From assembly GCF_030272615.1 (NCBI RefSeq), contig NW_026728925.1, forward strand, positions 308,001 to 372,000: a DNA stretch of 64,000 bases. Direction: 5' to 3'. Position 1 is the first letter of the stretch. Every line of letters starts with the position of its first letter. Positions 19,508 to 34,222 of this stretch are shown piece by piece. The notes under the pieces were generated by a model. It saw only the letters and a program-made list of their open reading frames with translations. It did not search any database and was not told the origin of the DNA. Made by a program: the position numbers and the translations under genes. Origin of the DNA: Cryptomeria japonica. Taxonomy: Eukaryota; Streptophyta; Pinopsida; Cupressales; Cupressaceae.

Positions 19508-22500
19508 TCGAGCTCAGAAGATGCTTTTGTTTTTCTTGAACCAAACAATACAGTAGAAGTTCAATGCATTTTTGGTTTCACCATTTTTCTTTTCATACAA
19601 CCCTTTATAATTTATAAAAACGTTTTTCAATAAATTTTTTAATTTTAACCAAAATTGAAATGGTCAAGCAAAGAAAAAAAATGTTGAATAGCAGCAATGA
19701 GTATGCTGATCTTGAATGCTATTCATTATTGAAAAAGTGTCTTTGATGACAAAGTGGACGTTATGATAAGTACAATAATTGAAAGGATACAATTTTAAAG
19801 GAAAAATCTTCAGAATCCTATCATCTAAAGTATCATAAATTGATGGAACCTCAAACCGTACATTTTAAAATCTCTCCCAATGGGATGTTTCTTTTGAAAT
19901 ATTTTTTTTGTGTGCAAGGGTGAGCTAGTCATAGTTCTAGTCTTTTCATGACCCCTTTTCTCCCAAGTACAATAGTTTGGAGTTGAGATGCACTTTCTAT
20001 TATTCCACTTTGGTTTTTTGTTCTTCCAATCATGGATCTTTAATTTACATCTTTATGTCTCTTTTACCATTTATTAATAGGTAACATTACCTTTTAGCTA
20101 TATACCATCATTTCATTCTTTCTAGTTGTCCTTTCCTTTATTGATGTTTTGTTATTAGCCTTAATAGCTTAATAATCTTTGATGAGTGACCACTTTAATG
20201 AATTGTCAAAATTTATTTGTATCCCTTTGTTGTTATTGCATCTATATTCTTTTTTGTTTTCTATGAAGGAAGGTATAGTTAGAACCATTATGGTCCTTGT
20301 ATCAAGTGTGCATGTTATAATATGATAGATGATAACTTTCATTTTCTTTATATGTCAATCTAACATCAACAAGAGCATCGCTTATCATAGAATCTACCCA
20401 CCTATGTGGTACAGTTGAAAGAACTAACATTTGGCTTGTTGCCAATAGAAATTTTCTATTTGTCTACATGTGTTCAATCCCTTTGTGAGATGTAAGAGGA
20501 TCATTTGATAATAATATGTCATGTTTCTCTAAAGACTTAAAAGGGAGTTTTTGTTTGAGATATCTCATTCTTTGTTGCTTGTGGCCTATGAATTTTTTAT
20601 GTTGAGGCGTCCCCCTCCTCTTGTATTATGAGATTTTCCTTGTACCGACAAGTATATATTGATGTGTGATAAGATTCAACATATTTCCCACATCACTTCA
20701 ACATATACTTGTTGCAGGTAGCATGTGCCAACTTCTTGTGATATGAGTGCTCCATACATACAACCAACCTCTCCTCCCCAATTGTCAATATTCTTAGTGA
20801 CAAATAGCTGAAATGTGGCATTCTCTTCAATACATCACATAGGCTCTTGAAATCTATATGTGCTAGATAATTTTAATTCACCACTTAGCAATATGTGATA
20901 TGGTAATAATTATTTTCTCAAAGAAAATAAACAACAATCATGTAATGAAATTTTTAACAGGTTAAACACTTCGAAAAATTAAAAATTAAACCATTAATGC
21001 AATACATTAGAACATGGGAATATGTTTGCCATTATTAGAGTGGGAAGAATAAATGGGTTGATATAGCTCTCCATTGACTAATTTTCCTAAGGTACTGTGT
21101 CAACTTCAAAATAATGTTTGTATAGTTTTTCAATTCTATTTTATTTAGTGCAGCATTTCTAGTCTTTAAATTTGATGCAAAATGAAAGGGTTTCCATGTG
21201 CATTCAAGTATGTCCTTAACTTCTCCTTTCAATATTAAAAAAAATATATTTTATCTATTTGAGAAAATTTCTTAAGAGGAAGATAAAAAAAAAAATTGTG
21301 CTCGTTATCAAACTATGATTTTTTGTTCCTTGGGAGATAGATAAAATTTGAGTGATTTGATGAGTTCCATAGAATGATAAACAAATTTGAAAAAGATAAA
21401 ATTAATGGATGGTGTCCTAGCGATTCATTTCAAGAACATTCTTGAATTTAGGAAGAATATCAAATTTCCTATATGTAGATGGTATCTATTTGATTATTTA
21501 TTTAACAAGTTTTTTGTGCCTAGCATAATGGATAATCATTATAGGTTTCACCTTGTCAATGTAGTTATCCTTAATTTATTCCTTTGTGAATATTTGTTGG
21601 GTCTCATATGTAAGAAATACTATCATAAGACCCATGAAGTTAAATATTTAAAGAGGGTAGAGTTACTTACAAATACAAATAAATTAACAAGTTTTATTTG
21701 ACCTAACTCCATGTTTCACTAAAACTAATTCCTTATGAGCTTGCCACTAAATATGGTTGAGACATAATAGTCCTAGGGTGATTTACTTTTGGAGGCATAT
21801 AATCAAGTCCAATGTACAGTAAATAGTGTTGAAGACTTGCTCAAGAAATGAACTATAGCCCTTTGAAATTTACAAATTTGAGGGATATTTCAATTCAAAT
21901 TATTACATATTATGCTAGGTCCTAGAAATGTAGTGTAATTAATAAATATGCATATGTCTATGACGCTTGTTTTGAATGTTCATTTTTTTTAATGTAAATA
22001 GGCTATTTGAGTATTTGGACCATGGATCATACAGGGAATATACAAATATATTATTAATTTTAAAATCACTTACCCTCCCTATATCTCCATATGGTATATC
22101 ACCCTTTTTCACACTTTCTTGGAAGCCTTCTCTAGTTAATGGACAAAGTAGGTAGGAAATTAATGGGTTCTATACTTCATCTATGTTAAAGATGTAGTGT
22201 TTGTTTGAATGAACCCTTTGTGGCTATATATACATTTCTCATCTAGAAATTGTAGAAATTTTTAGTATTTCTTTATTACCCTTATGTTGAATATATTACG
22301 ATTTTTGTAGAAGAAGTCTGTCTAATTAAGTAATGAATTTACTTAGTACCCATATTTCTTCTTTTTGGGAAAAGGTTGATGATAATATAGGATACAATAT
22401 GTATCACTATTGAAGAATTGTAATCAAAATTTATGTTTCTCCTATGGTTCCTCATTACTTGTTTCTTTATAACCAACTAATAGTTATAGTAATCATATGG

Positions 22501-24239
22501 TACATGTATGAGGTGGATAAATTTCATTCTAAGTAGCATTAGAAAGATAGTTACAACATTACCAATTTGAAGCTGAGAACATCACTATATTATTAAGGGA
22601 GTCTTATGATCTTGTGGCTGGAATGGTGAAAGGTTATGGACTAAAATTGTATAAGAAAATATATTAAAATCCCAAGAATATTATTCATAGAGTGTTCACT
22701 AAAATATTGGAAGGTCTTTTAATAAGAATAAATAATTTGAAGGGGATTATTTGTGAAGGAAATCCATAAAAAACTGAGAGAGATGGTAGGATGGACAATA
22801 TGGATAGGATGGTAGGAGCTGAGTTGATGTGGAAGTTGAATGATTTAGGGTATAAATGATGTTTCAATGATATCAAAGACACAATGAAGATATAATAGAT
22901 TCTATAACTTTTAAGGTTGGGAAACACACACATAATAAACATGTATTTTTTCCATCCCATTGACGGTAGGAAGAATGTGATAATTAGGCATAGTAGCTTA
23001 TGGATATTTTTGGAGACAATTTCATGGAAGATGTAAGGAAAAAAAAATGTTTATAATTCTTCTCTAATAAATCTCTATGGTAGCTAACTACCAATTAAAA
23101 GTGTAGAATTTTTGTGTGAAAAATGGAGATGAAACTCAAATAGCTAACTATCAATTGGCCAAAATATCTAGCTATACTATTGAGGACCAATTTATCATAA
23201 ATGAGGCACTCAAGATAGTTGTCATATTTGTAGTATGTCACTAAAAAAAATGAAAAAGTGTAGGGGACCATGACGCAAAGCTTGAACATATTAAATCTTG
23301 GTCCCCACAAAATGATTTGAAGCTTTAGGCAAAGCATATGGCCATGAATATTTTATAAAGGGAAAACACACCAGGGAACAATTATAGCTTGCTAATGTGA
23401 TTGAATAGAACCCATTCAATGGTCTTGATTAAATTATTATTGTAAGAGAACTAAAGCTCTAAAGGCGAGCAAAGAATTTGACAATGTATGATTTTAATGT
23501 CAACATTATTATGAAGGAAAAGGTTTCCACATTGTTTTGTTAGAATTCTATCAACTCTTGTTCATGATTCAAATTGTCTTGGCTTCATTAATATTTGGAA
23601 TCAAATTAACTATGTGTGCTAAGCACATTACTAAAACCTTTGAACAAGATGAAATTTGCAATGGCCTGCTTCGTCGTGTTTTTCTTAATTTTCCTTTAAA
23701 TTTTTACATTAAAAAAATTATATATTACATAAAAATTGGTAAACCCTAACATAATATTTGGAGTGACAAATATACATTATAATGTGTATTAAAGCTTTGG
23801 TCAGATCCAAACCATAACGTACGGCCTGTTGTAGCAGGCTCATCATATAAGTTGTGTATGTTTTACAAAGCGCGATTAAAATCTTACTAATTTATAATCC
23901 TTTCAAGTATTATGGATAGGCCCTTTCTTAGTTTTCTCAAACACGTAACTTTTTGTGACACCATAGCAAAAGTCTGTTGAAATTTTTTATGTACCTTTCG
24001 TGAATCATATTTAAGATTTGATTAAACTGAATATGTATATTCTTCAATACAAATGAAATTATATCCACTCAAGATAGATGAAAGCGATCTGGCCTTTAAA
24101 ATGTGTCAGTGGTTAGTCAATGGCGATAGATGATATTTCTCCCTATCACCGCAGATCTGGATTGAAAAATACGTAAATGTATACTGGGTATCCATGGCAG
24201 AATATCTTAATTAGGTGATTGGATCCACAATAAGTGTAT

Positions 24240-24428
24240 TCAACAGCAACTAGGATCTGGAATGTTGCCTTCACAGTTAGGACACGACGCTAACATCTCC
24301 ACAATTTCAAGCAGATTATCAATGCCTGCATTTGTATTCACTATTTTGTTGAGGATTGGTCGAGCAGAGACAGCGAGGGAAAACACAACGTTGAGCACAA
24401 GCAGCAGTGCCATAACTTTCAGGAGCAT
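24240..24428 (-). CDS. Small secreted Cys-rich peptide (4-Cys paralogue), unit 3
   Basis: Same gene as at 6154-6342, intact, with Thr32 (base change at 24334). Confidence 0.75.
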   Translation of the reverse strand: MLLKVMALLLVLNVVFSLAVSARPILNKIVNTNAGIDNLLEIVEMLASCPNCEGNIPDPSCC

Positions 24429-24542
24429 CGATCTCGACAATACTAATTGGCAGAATGAATGTTAACAAATGAAAAAACGTATTCGGTTTAGCGAGATAGA
24501 GAGCGAAGATCGAGAATGGTGATGGATAAACAAGGAAAATCG

Positions 24543-24820
24543 TATTTATAGAGACAGACGACGGCGTGTGAGTATGTTTGATCAAGTCAAAATTAAAATT
24601 TGTTCAACTAGGGTGATATTCAAAGTAAAAAATGGCGCGTGGAACTGCAACATTTCAAGAGGCGACAAAGGGACTTTGAATATCAACATTGACTTATTCA
24701 TATTGCACGTCAATTGTCTTCGCTTTCTATCAAGCATGAAAGCACCTTTAACACCAATATCACCAATTTCAATTTTGACCTATTCAAACATTTGCACTCC
24801 ATCGTCCATCTCTATAAATA
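24543..24820. promoter_or_regulatory. Shared bidirectional promoter, unit 3
   Basis: Same as 6457-6734: both TATA boxes and all four TTGAC cores retained. Confidence 0.7.
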
Positions 24821-24954
24821 CGATTTACCTGGTTTATACATCACCATTCTCGATCTTCGCTCTCTATCTCTTAAAAAATTCACTCGGCTCTTCTTTCTTC
24901 ATTTGTAAACCAATACGTACGTTTCTTTGCTTGATATTCATTCTGGCAATTAGT

Positions 24955-25179
24955 ATGGACAGATCGATTCATCTGAAAGTTATGGCAGTGCTGCTCATGC
25001 TCAACGCTATGGTTTTCCTCGCTGTCTCTGCTCGACCAATCCTGACGGAAAAAGTGAATACAAATGCAAGCGTGAACAACAATGATTCAATTGATAATCT
25101 GGTTGAAATTGTGGAGATGTTAGCATCTGGTTCTAACTGTTCAGGCAACATCAAAGATCCTAATTGCCGCAAAAGATAA
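24955..25179 (+). CDS. Small secreted peptide (2-Cys paralogue), unit 3
   Basis: Same gene as at 6869-7093, intact, protein unchanged (Asp2). A type-C base change lies in the 3' flank at 25247. Confidence 0.75.
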   Translation: MDRSIHLKVMAVLLMLNAMVFLAVSARPILTEKVNTNASVNNNDSIDNLVEIVEMLASGSNCSGNIKDPNCRKR

Positions 25180-27569
25180 AACAATGATGCATAGAGTTAC
25201 TGTGAATCCAACGCACATAACTAAGATTTTTCGCCACGGAAATCCGTGAGAGCTTTACATTATTTGGGTATTTTGTGGTCCATGGTGACAAGGAGAAAGA
25301 GAAATATAATTAAATCCCTTGGACACTACTCGCTGACACATTTTAAAACCAGAACGCTTTCATCCATCTGGATTGCGTAATATGTAATTATTTTTCTGTA
25401 TTCAAGAATATACATATTCAGCCCAATCAAATCTTAAATATCAAATTTGTTTCATTAAATATTCGTTTTCTAATTGTTCATTGTTTTCCACATTGAAGTT
25501 GGTGTGGTGGTAGCTCTAGTTTGTCGCAGAAATAACGTTTTCCTTTCTATTTCCCAATTATCATTGATCTTTTAGTGGTAAACTATCAAACTTATATTGA
25601 GTCAAGTTTCCCTATTCCTCTTTGGATATCCCAATTACTTATACAAATTATACATATTACTTATTTATACCGTTAATTTAAGTAGCATAGGTCAACTTCT
25701 TGTGATATGATTAGTCAAGCAAGGAACCAAGCTCTCCTCCTCAATTGTCATTATTTTTAGTGAAAATTATTAGTAACAAAAAATGATACGTAGCATTATC
25801 TCAAAGGCATCATGCAAACCCTTCACATCTATTTGTGCTACATAATGTTAATTCACTACTCACCAAATGTGATATGGTCATACTTTTTCCCTAAACAAAA
25901 TCAACAACAATCAAAAGTAATGGAATTTTAAACAAGTTAAACACTTATAAAATAAAAAAATGAAGCCATTAATGCAATGATTTCAAGAAAATAAAGCTAT
26001 TTAGTACTATTATTATAGCGAGAAGAATAAATGGATTTTATCTCTCTGTTTAGAACAGATTTCCTTCTAAGGTGAAAATTTTGCAACTAATTTTCCTAAG
26101 GTATTTTGTCAAGTTCAATTAGAGGATATAAAATATTGGAGGTGCGTTTTATGTAGTGCAACTTTCTTGGTACTTGAACTTGACACAAAATAAAAGGATG
26201 TTTATGTGCAGTCAAGTATGTCAAGTAGTGCAACTTTCTTGGCACTTGAATTTGGTAATTTTTCTAAAGCCAACAAAGTATTTGTGCTTCTTATCTAACT
26301 ATGAATTTTAGTTCCTTGAATTTTCTTTTAGTTTTGATAGAATCAAGAAAATGCTAACTCAATCATATAATATCTAATATTTTGAAGGATAAAGTGCCAT
26401 GGCTTATCTAACCAATTCGCTAGAATGTTGGAGAAGTTTGAAAAACATATATTGAATGGTGTCCTAGCCAAAAGTAGGAATAATATTGAATTTGCTACAA
26501 GTAATTTTGGTCTATTGGATTATTTCATTAAAAAATTGCTTGAGACTAGCGTAATGAATAAAAATTATATGTTTGGCCTTGCCAAAGTTATTATTTTTAC
26601 TTGCTTCTTTTTTTAAAACTTTTTGGTTTTCATATGTAAGAAATATTATGTTACTTGACCTAAGAAGTTAATTATTAAAAGGAGAAACTATTGTTTACAA
26701 CTGAAAGTAAGTTAAAATTTCTTTTCTCTTGAATCCCAATATCCTTGAAGTTTTTAAACTTTCTCAGCTTACCGCTAAATATTATTTAGACAAGAATAAT
26801 GATAGGTTCAAGTAGTTCTTAAGGTATATAATCAATTCTAACATGAAATAAAAGGTGTTGGATTTTGTTTGAAGAAATAAATTAGAGCCCTTTGAAATTA
26901 AGCAATTTGATGGATATTTTAGATTATTTTTCTAGGTACTAGGAATGTACTATAAGAAGCAAATATGCATATGTCTAATGCGCCTTCTTGTAAATATCCA
27001 AAAAATTATGTAAATAGAATATTTAATTATGAGGCAGGGGTTGTAGCGGGATTCCATAAATCTATTATAAATTTTAAAATAGCTTACCCTCCTTGTACTT
27101 TCATATAGTATCCACTCTTGCACACTTTATTGCAAGCCTTCTCTTTTGAATGGACTAAGTAGTTAGGAAAGAAACTAGTTTTATACTTCATTTGTGTTAG
27201 ACATGTTTTTATTGTCTAATTAAAAACAATGGAATTGGATATACATTTGTCTTGTAGAAGTTATAGATTTTTTATTATTTCTTTACTATCCTTATCCTTA
27301 ATATACTAGGATTTATATAGCATAAGAATATCTAATTAAGTAATAAATTTTCTTAGTCCCCCTATTTATCTTTTTGGGTGAAATATTGATAAAATGAAGG
27401 ATACAATATGTATCATGATTGAAGAACTATAACCATAATTATGGCTATCCTATAGTTCATCATTACTCGTCTACTTTTATGCCTAACCAAGTGATATCTC
27501 TAGTAATCATATGGTACATGTATGAGGTGGATAATATTTTATTTTAAGTAGCATTAGAAAGATGGTTCC

Positions 27570-28369
27570 TATTAGAGTAAAAGGTTTTATTTACTAAATT
27601 AATTTAATCATATTGATTAATTAACTAAGTCACCTTTTCCTTTTTTCACTTAAGCTAAATTTAGGAAGCTTTTTGGGGAATTTAATAATTATTTTATTTC
27701 ATGCATTCATCCCTTAGGGTTTGCTTTAGGGTTTTGATCTCCTTTATTAAACAATTGATCTCATTGTAATTATTCATTCTGGCAAGTTAATTCATTTGTG
27801 ATTCTTCTTGCAATTGTCTCCAATTATTCTTGCACTCTCTTGTTTGTAGGATTTTCTCTTGTACGTGGCAGGTATTTGCATGCAGGCGATTATTGGGCAT
27901 TGTGGAATTCATCAATCATGAATTCTATCATGGTATCAGAAGTCCAGACCTGATGCACCTCATTCATCAAATTTGATATTTTCCTTATGAATATTTTTTG
28001 TTTGCATCTTGGGTCAATTTGAATCTCAAAATAAGATCTCTGAGGATTTGAAAATTCACCTTTTTTTGTGATCAAGGGGGGCGCCTATTGTTTTGGACCA
28101 CCACCACCAGTGGTTAGAGACCTCCTCCCCTCCCCGACTGCCCTCCACCACCTCATGCCATCAACGGACCACCACCGCGCCACCAGTTTCATTGTTAGAA
28201 GCCTTTTTGAGCCTATTGGGATTTTTTTGTGATATTGGGAGCAAACAGAGGCGTTCTTCGATAAACCATATATTGAAGTAGAATTTATTTTAGATTTCAT
28301 TTCTGGTTTGACCTTTTCTATTTTAGAATTGATGTAAACTTTTGTTTTAATCTTTTCTATTTTGTTTTA
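27570..28369 (+). mobile_element. Truncated LTR-retrotransposon fragment, unit 4 copy
   Basis: Same fragment as at 441-1240, with no difference seen. Primer-binding site at 27931-27940. Confidence 0.65.
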
Positions 28370-28373
28370 ACCG

Positions 28374-28550
28374 TTATCTCGTCATACTAACTGCCAAAAC
28401 GAACCTGAAGCAAAGATGCGTGATAAAGAGAGTATATTGTATTTATAAACAGAGTGCAAGCGTTTGTATAGGTCAAGAGTGATATTCGGTGAAAAAGGGT
28501 GAGATTCAAAGTAAAACAATGGAGCGTTGAATTGCAGCATTTTAAGAGGC
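28374..28550 (-). pseudogene. Third peptide-gene relic, unit 4 copy
   Basis: Same relic as at 1245-1421, with no difference seen; ATG at 28385-28383 with a stop two codons later. Confidence 0.8.
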
Positions 28551-31500
28551 TCGAGCTCAAAAGATGCTTTTATTTTTCTTGAACCAAACAATACAGTAGA
28601 AGTTCAATGCATTTTTGGTTTCACCATTTTTCTTTTCATACAACCCTTTATAATTTATAAAAACGTTTTTCAATAAATTTTTTAATTTTAACCAAAATTG
28701 AAATGGTCAAGCAAAGAAAAAAAATGTTGAATAGCAGCAATGAGTATGCTGATCTTGAATGCTATTCATTATTGAAAAAGTGTCTTTGATGACAAAGTGG
28801 ACGTTATGATAAGTACAATAATTGAAAGGATACAATTTTAAAGGAAAAATCTTCAGAATCCTATCATCTAAAGTATCATAAATTGATGGAACCTCAAACC
28901 GTACATTTTAAAATCTCTCCCAATGGGATGTTTCTTTTGAAATATTTTTTTTGTGTGCAAGGGTGAGCTAGTCATAGTTCTAGTCTTTTCATGACCCCTT
29001 TTCTCCCAAGTACAATAGTTTGGAGTTGAGATGCACTTTCTATTATTCCACTTTGGTTTTTTGTTCTTCCAATCATGGATCTTTAATTTACATCTTTATG
29101 TCTCTTTTACCATTTATTAATAGGTAACATTACCTTTTAGCTATATACCATCATTTCATTCTTTCTAGTTGTCCTTTCCTTTATTGATGTTTTGTTATTA
29201 GCCTTAATAGCTTAATAATCTTTGATGAGTGACCACTTTAATGAATTGTCAAAATTTATTTGTATCCCTTTGTTGTTATTGCATCTATATTCTTTTTTGT
29301 TTTCTATGAAGGAAGGTATAGTTAGAACCATTATGGTCCTTGTATCAAGTGTGCATGTTATAATATGATAGATGATAACTTTCATTTTCTTTATATGTCA
29401 ATCTAACATCAACAAGAGCATCGCTTATCATAGAATCTACCCACCTATGTGGTACAGTTGAAAGAACTAACATTTGGCTTGTTGCCAATAGAAATTTTCT
29501 ATTTGTCTACATGTGTTCAATCCCTTTGTGAGATGTAAGAGGATCATTTGATAATAATATGTCATGTTTCTCTAAAGACTTAAAAGGGAGTTTTTGTTTG
29601 AGATATCTCATTCTTTGTTGCTTGTGGCCTATGAATTTTTTATGTTGAGGCGTCCCCCTCCTCTTGTATTATGAGATTTTCCTTGTACCGACAAGTATAT
29701 ATTGATGTGTGATAAGATTCAACATATTTCCCACATCACTTCAACATATACTTGTTGCAGGTAGCATGTGCCAACTTCTTGTGATATGAGTGCTCCATAC
29801 ATACAACCAACCTCTCCTCCCCAATTGTCAATATTCTTAGTGACAAATAGCTGAAATGTGGCATTCTCTTCAATACATCACATAGGCTCTTGAAATCTAT
29901 ATGTGCTAGATAATTTTAATTCACCACTTAGCAATATGTGATATGGTAATAATTATTTTCTCAAAGAAAATAAACAACAATCATGTAATGAAATTTTTAA
30001 CAGGTTAAACACTTCGAAAAATTAAAAATTAAACCATTAATGCAATACATTAGAACATGGGAATATGTTTGCCATTATTAGAGTGGGAAGAATAAATGGG
30101 TTGGTATAGCTCTCCATTGACTAATTTTCCTAAGGTACTGTGTCAACTTCAAAATAATGTTTGTATAGTTTTTCAATTCTATTTTATTTAGTGCAGCATT
30201 TCTAGTCTTTAAATTTGATGCAAAATGAAAGGGTTTCCATGTGCATTCAAGTATGTCCTTAACTTCTCCTTTCAATATTAAAAAAAATATATTTTATCTA
30301 TTTGAGAAAATTTCTTAAGAGGAAGATAAAAAAAAAAATTGTGCTCGTTATCAAACTATGATTTTTTGTTCCTTGGGAGATAGATAAAATTTGAGTGATT
30401 TGATGAGTTCCATAGAATGATAAACAAATTTGAAAAAGATAAAATTAATGGATGGTGTCCTAGCGATTCATTTCAAGAACATTCTTGAATTTAGGAAGAA
30501 TATCAAATTTCCTATATGTAGATGGTATCTATTTGATTATTTATTTAACAAGTTTTTTGTGCCTAGCATAATGGATAATCATTATAGGTTTCACCTTGTC
30601 AATGTAGTTATCCTTAATTTATTCCTTTGTGAATATTTGTTGGGTCTCATATGTAAGAAATACTATCATAAGACCCATGAAGTTAAATATTTAAAGAGGG
30701 TAGAGTTACTTACAAATACAAATAAATTAACAAGTTTTATTTGACCTAACTCCATGTTTCACTAAAACTAATTCCTTATGAGCTTGCCACTAAATATGGT
30801 TGAGACATAATAGTCCTAGGGTGATTTACTTTTGGAGGAATATAATCAAGTCCAATGTACAGTAAATAGTGTTGAAGACTTGCTCAAGAAATGAACTATA
30901 GCCCTTTGAAATTTACAAATTTGAGGGATATTTCAATTCAAATTATTACATATTATGCTAGGTCCTAGAAATGTAGTGTAATTAATAAATATGCATATGT
31001 CTATGACGCTTGTTTTGAATGTTCATTTTTTTTAATGTAAATAGGCTATTTGAGTATTTGGACCATGGATCATACAGGGAATATACAAATATATTATTAA
31101 TTTTAAAATCACTTACCCTCCCTATATCTCCATATGGTATATCACCCTTTTTCACACTTTCTTGGAAGCCTTCTCTAGTTAATGGACAAAGTAGGTAGGA
31201 AATTAATGGGTTCTATACTTCATCTATGTTAAAGATGTAGTGTTTGTTTGAATGAACCCTTTGTGGCTATATATACATTTCTCATCTAGAAATTGTAGAA
31301 ATTTTTAGTATTTCTTTATTACCCTTATGTTGAATATATTACGATTTTTGTAGAAGAAGTCTGTCTAATTAAGTAATGAATTTACTTAGTACCCATATTT
31401 CTTCTTTTTGGGAAAAGGTTGATGATAATATAGGATACAATATGTATCACTATTGAAGAATTGTAATCAAAATTTATGTTTCTCCTATGGTTCCTCATTA

Positions 31501-33282
31501 CTTGTTTCTTTATAACCAACTAATAGTTATAGTAATCATATGGTACATGTATGAGGTGGATAAATTTCATTCTAAGTAGCATTAGAAAGATAGTTACAAC
31601 ATTACCAATTTGAAGCTGAGAACATCACTATATTATTAAGGGAGTCTTATGATCTTGTGGCTGGAATGGTGAAAGGTTATGGACTAAAATTGTATAAGAA
31701 AATATATTAAAATCCCAAGAATATTATTCATAGAGTGTTCACTAAAATATTGGAAGGTCTTTTAATAAGAATAAATAATTTGAAGGGGATTATTTGTGAA
31801 GGAAATCCATAAAAAACTGAGAGAGATGGTAGGATGGACAATATGGATAGGATGGTAGGAGCTGAGTTGATGTGGAAGTTGAATGATTTAGGGTATAAAT
31901 GATGTTTCAATGATATCAAAGACACAATGAAGATATAATAGATTCTATAACTTTTAAGGTTGGGAAACACACACATAATAAACATGTATTTTTTCCATCC
32001 CATTGACGGTAGGAAGAATGTGATAATTAGGCATAGTAGCTTATGGATATTTTTGGAGACAATTTCATGGAAGATGTAAGGAAAAAAAAATGTTTATAAT
32101 TCTTCTCTAATAAATCTCTATGGTAGCTAACTACCAATTAAAAGTGTAGAATTTTTGTGTGAAAAATGGAGATGAAACTCAAATAGCTAACTATCAATTG
32201 GCCAAAATATCTAGCTATACTATTGAGGACCAATTTATCATAAATGAGGCACTCAAGATAGTTGTCATATTTGTAGTATGTCACTAAAAAAAATGAAAAA
32301 GTGTAGGGGACCATGACGCAAAGCTTGAACATATTAAATCTTGGTCCCCACAAAATGATTTGAAGCTTTAGGCAAAGCATATGGCCATGAATATTTTATA
32401 AAGGGAAAACACACCAGGGAACAATTATAGCTTGCTAATGTGATTGAATAGAACCCATTCAATGGTCTTGATTAAATTATTATTGTAAGAGAACTAAAGC
32501 TCTAAAGGCGAGCAAAGAATTTGACAATGTATGATTTTAATGTCAACATTATTATGAAGGAAAAGGTTTCCACATTGTTTTGTTAGAATTCTATCAACTC
32601 TTGTTCATGATTCAAATTGTCTTGGCTTCATTAATATTTGGAATCAAATTAACTATGTGTGCTAAGCACATTACTAAAACCTTTGAACAAGATGAAATTT
32701 GCAATGGCCTGCTTCGTCGTGTTTTTCTTAATTTTCCTTTAAATTTTTACATTAAAAAAATTATATATTACATAAAAATTGGTAAACCCTAACATAATAT
32801 TTGGAGTGACAAATATACATTATAATGTGTATTAAAGCTTTGGTCAGATCCAAACCATAACGTACGGCCTGTTGTAGCAGGCTCATCATATAAGTTGTGT
32901 ATGTTTTACAAAGCGCGATTAAAATCTTACTAATTTATAATCCTTTCAAGTATTATGGATAGGCCCTTTCTTAGTTTTCTCAAACACGTAACTTTTTGTG
33001 ACACCATAGCAAAAGTCTGTTGAAATTTTTTATGTACCTTTCGTGAATCATATTTAAGATTTGATTAAACTGAATATGTATATTCTTCAATACAAATGAA
33101 ATTATATCCACTCAAGATAGATGAAAGCGATCTGGCCTTTAAAATGTGTCAGTGGTTAGTCAATGGCGATAGATGATATTTCTCCCTATCACCGCAGATC
33201 TGGATTGAAAAATACGTAAATGTATACTGGGTATCCATGGCAGAATATCTTAATTAGGTGATTGGATCCACAATAAGTGTAT

Positions 33283-33471
33283 TCAACAGCAACTAGGATC
33301 TGGAATGTTGCCTTCACAGTTAGGACACGACGCTAACATCTCCACAATTTCAAGCAGATTATCAATGCCTGCATTTATATTCACTATTTTGTTGAGGATT
33401 GGTCGAGCAGAGACAGCGAGGGAAAACACAACGTTGAGCACAAGCAGCAGTGCCATAACTTTCAGGAGCAT
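33283..33471 (-). CDS. Small secreted Cys-rich peptide (4-Cys paralogue), unit 4
   Basis: Same gene as at 6154-6342, intact, with Ile32 as in units 1 and 7. Confidence 0.75.
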   Translation of the reverse strand: MLLKVMALLLVLNVVFSLAVSARPILNKIVNINAGIDNLLEIVEMLASCPNCEGNIPDPSCC

Positions 33472-33585
33472 CGATCTCGACAATACTAATTGGCAGAATG
33501 AATGTTAACAAATGAAAAAACGTATTCGGTTTAGCGAGATAGAGAGCGAAGATCGAGAATGGTGATGGATAAACAAGGAAAATCG

Positions 33586-33863
33586 TATTTATAGAGACAG
33601 ACGACGGCGTGTGAGTATGTTTGATCAAGTCAAAATTAAAATTTGTTCAACTAGGGTGATATTCAAAGTAAAAAATGGCGCGTGGAACTGCAACATTTCA
33701 AGAGGCGACAAAGGGACTTTGAATATCAACATTGACTTATTCATATTGCACGTCAATTGTCTTCGCTTTCTATCAAGCATGAAAGCACCTTTAACACCAA
33801 TATCACCAATTTCAATTTTGACCTATTCAAACATTTGCACTCCATCGTCCATCTCTATAAATA
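33586..33863. promoter_or_regulatory. Shared bidirectional promoter, unit 4
   Basis: Same as 6457-6734: both TATA boxes and all four TTGAC cores retained. Confidence 0.7.
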
Positions 33864-33997
33864 CGATTTACCTGGTTTATACATCACCATTCTCGATCTT
33901 CGCTCTCTATCTCTTAAAAAATTCACTCGGCTCTTCTTTCTTCATTTGTAAACCAATACGTACGTTTCTTTGCTTGATATTCATTCTGGCAATTAGT

Positions 33998-34222
33998 ATG
34001 GACAGATCGATTCATCTGAAAGTTATGGCAGTGCTGCTCATGCTCAACGCTATGGTTTTCCTCGCTGTCTCTGCTCGACCAATCCTGACGGAAAAAGTGA
34101 ATACAAATGCAAGCGTGAACAACAATGATTCAATTGATAATCTGGTTGAAATTGTGGAGATGTTAGCATCTGGTTCTAACTGTTCAGGCAACATCAAAGA
34201 TCCTAATTGCCGCAAAAGATAA
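33998..34222 (+). CDS. Small secreted peptide (2-Cys paralogue), unit 4
   Basis: Same gene as at 6869-7093, intact, protein unchanged (Asp2). Confidence 0.75.
   Translation: MDRSIHLKVMAVLLMLNAMVFLAVSARPILTEKVNTNASVNNNDSIDNLVEIVEMLASGSNCSGNIKDPNCRKR

Larger units (their letters stand above)
1..27129. repeat. Higher-order repeat copy 1 (units A-B-C)
   Basis: Three consecutive unit types make a 27,129-bp period. The next copy is 27130-54258, and a third begins at 54259. Copies 1 and 2 differ at only four sites that I found: unit position 103 (units 1 and 4), and 1443, 5573 and 8687 (units 2 and 5). Neighbouring units within a copy differ at about 6 to 17 sites. Confidence 0.93.
18087..27129. 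repeat. Tandem unit 3 (type C)
   Basis: Type C, the most diverged type, with about 13 differences from type A, including unit positions 559, 1215, 1431, 1443, 2975, 3710, 7161, 7747, 7868, 8514 and 8713. I saw no difference from unit 6. Block A lies at 20718-22556 and block B at 25682-27569. The remaining spacers hold nothing recognisable beyond what is described for unit 1. Confidence 0.98.
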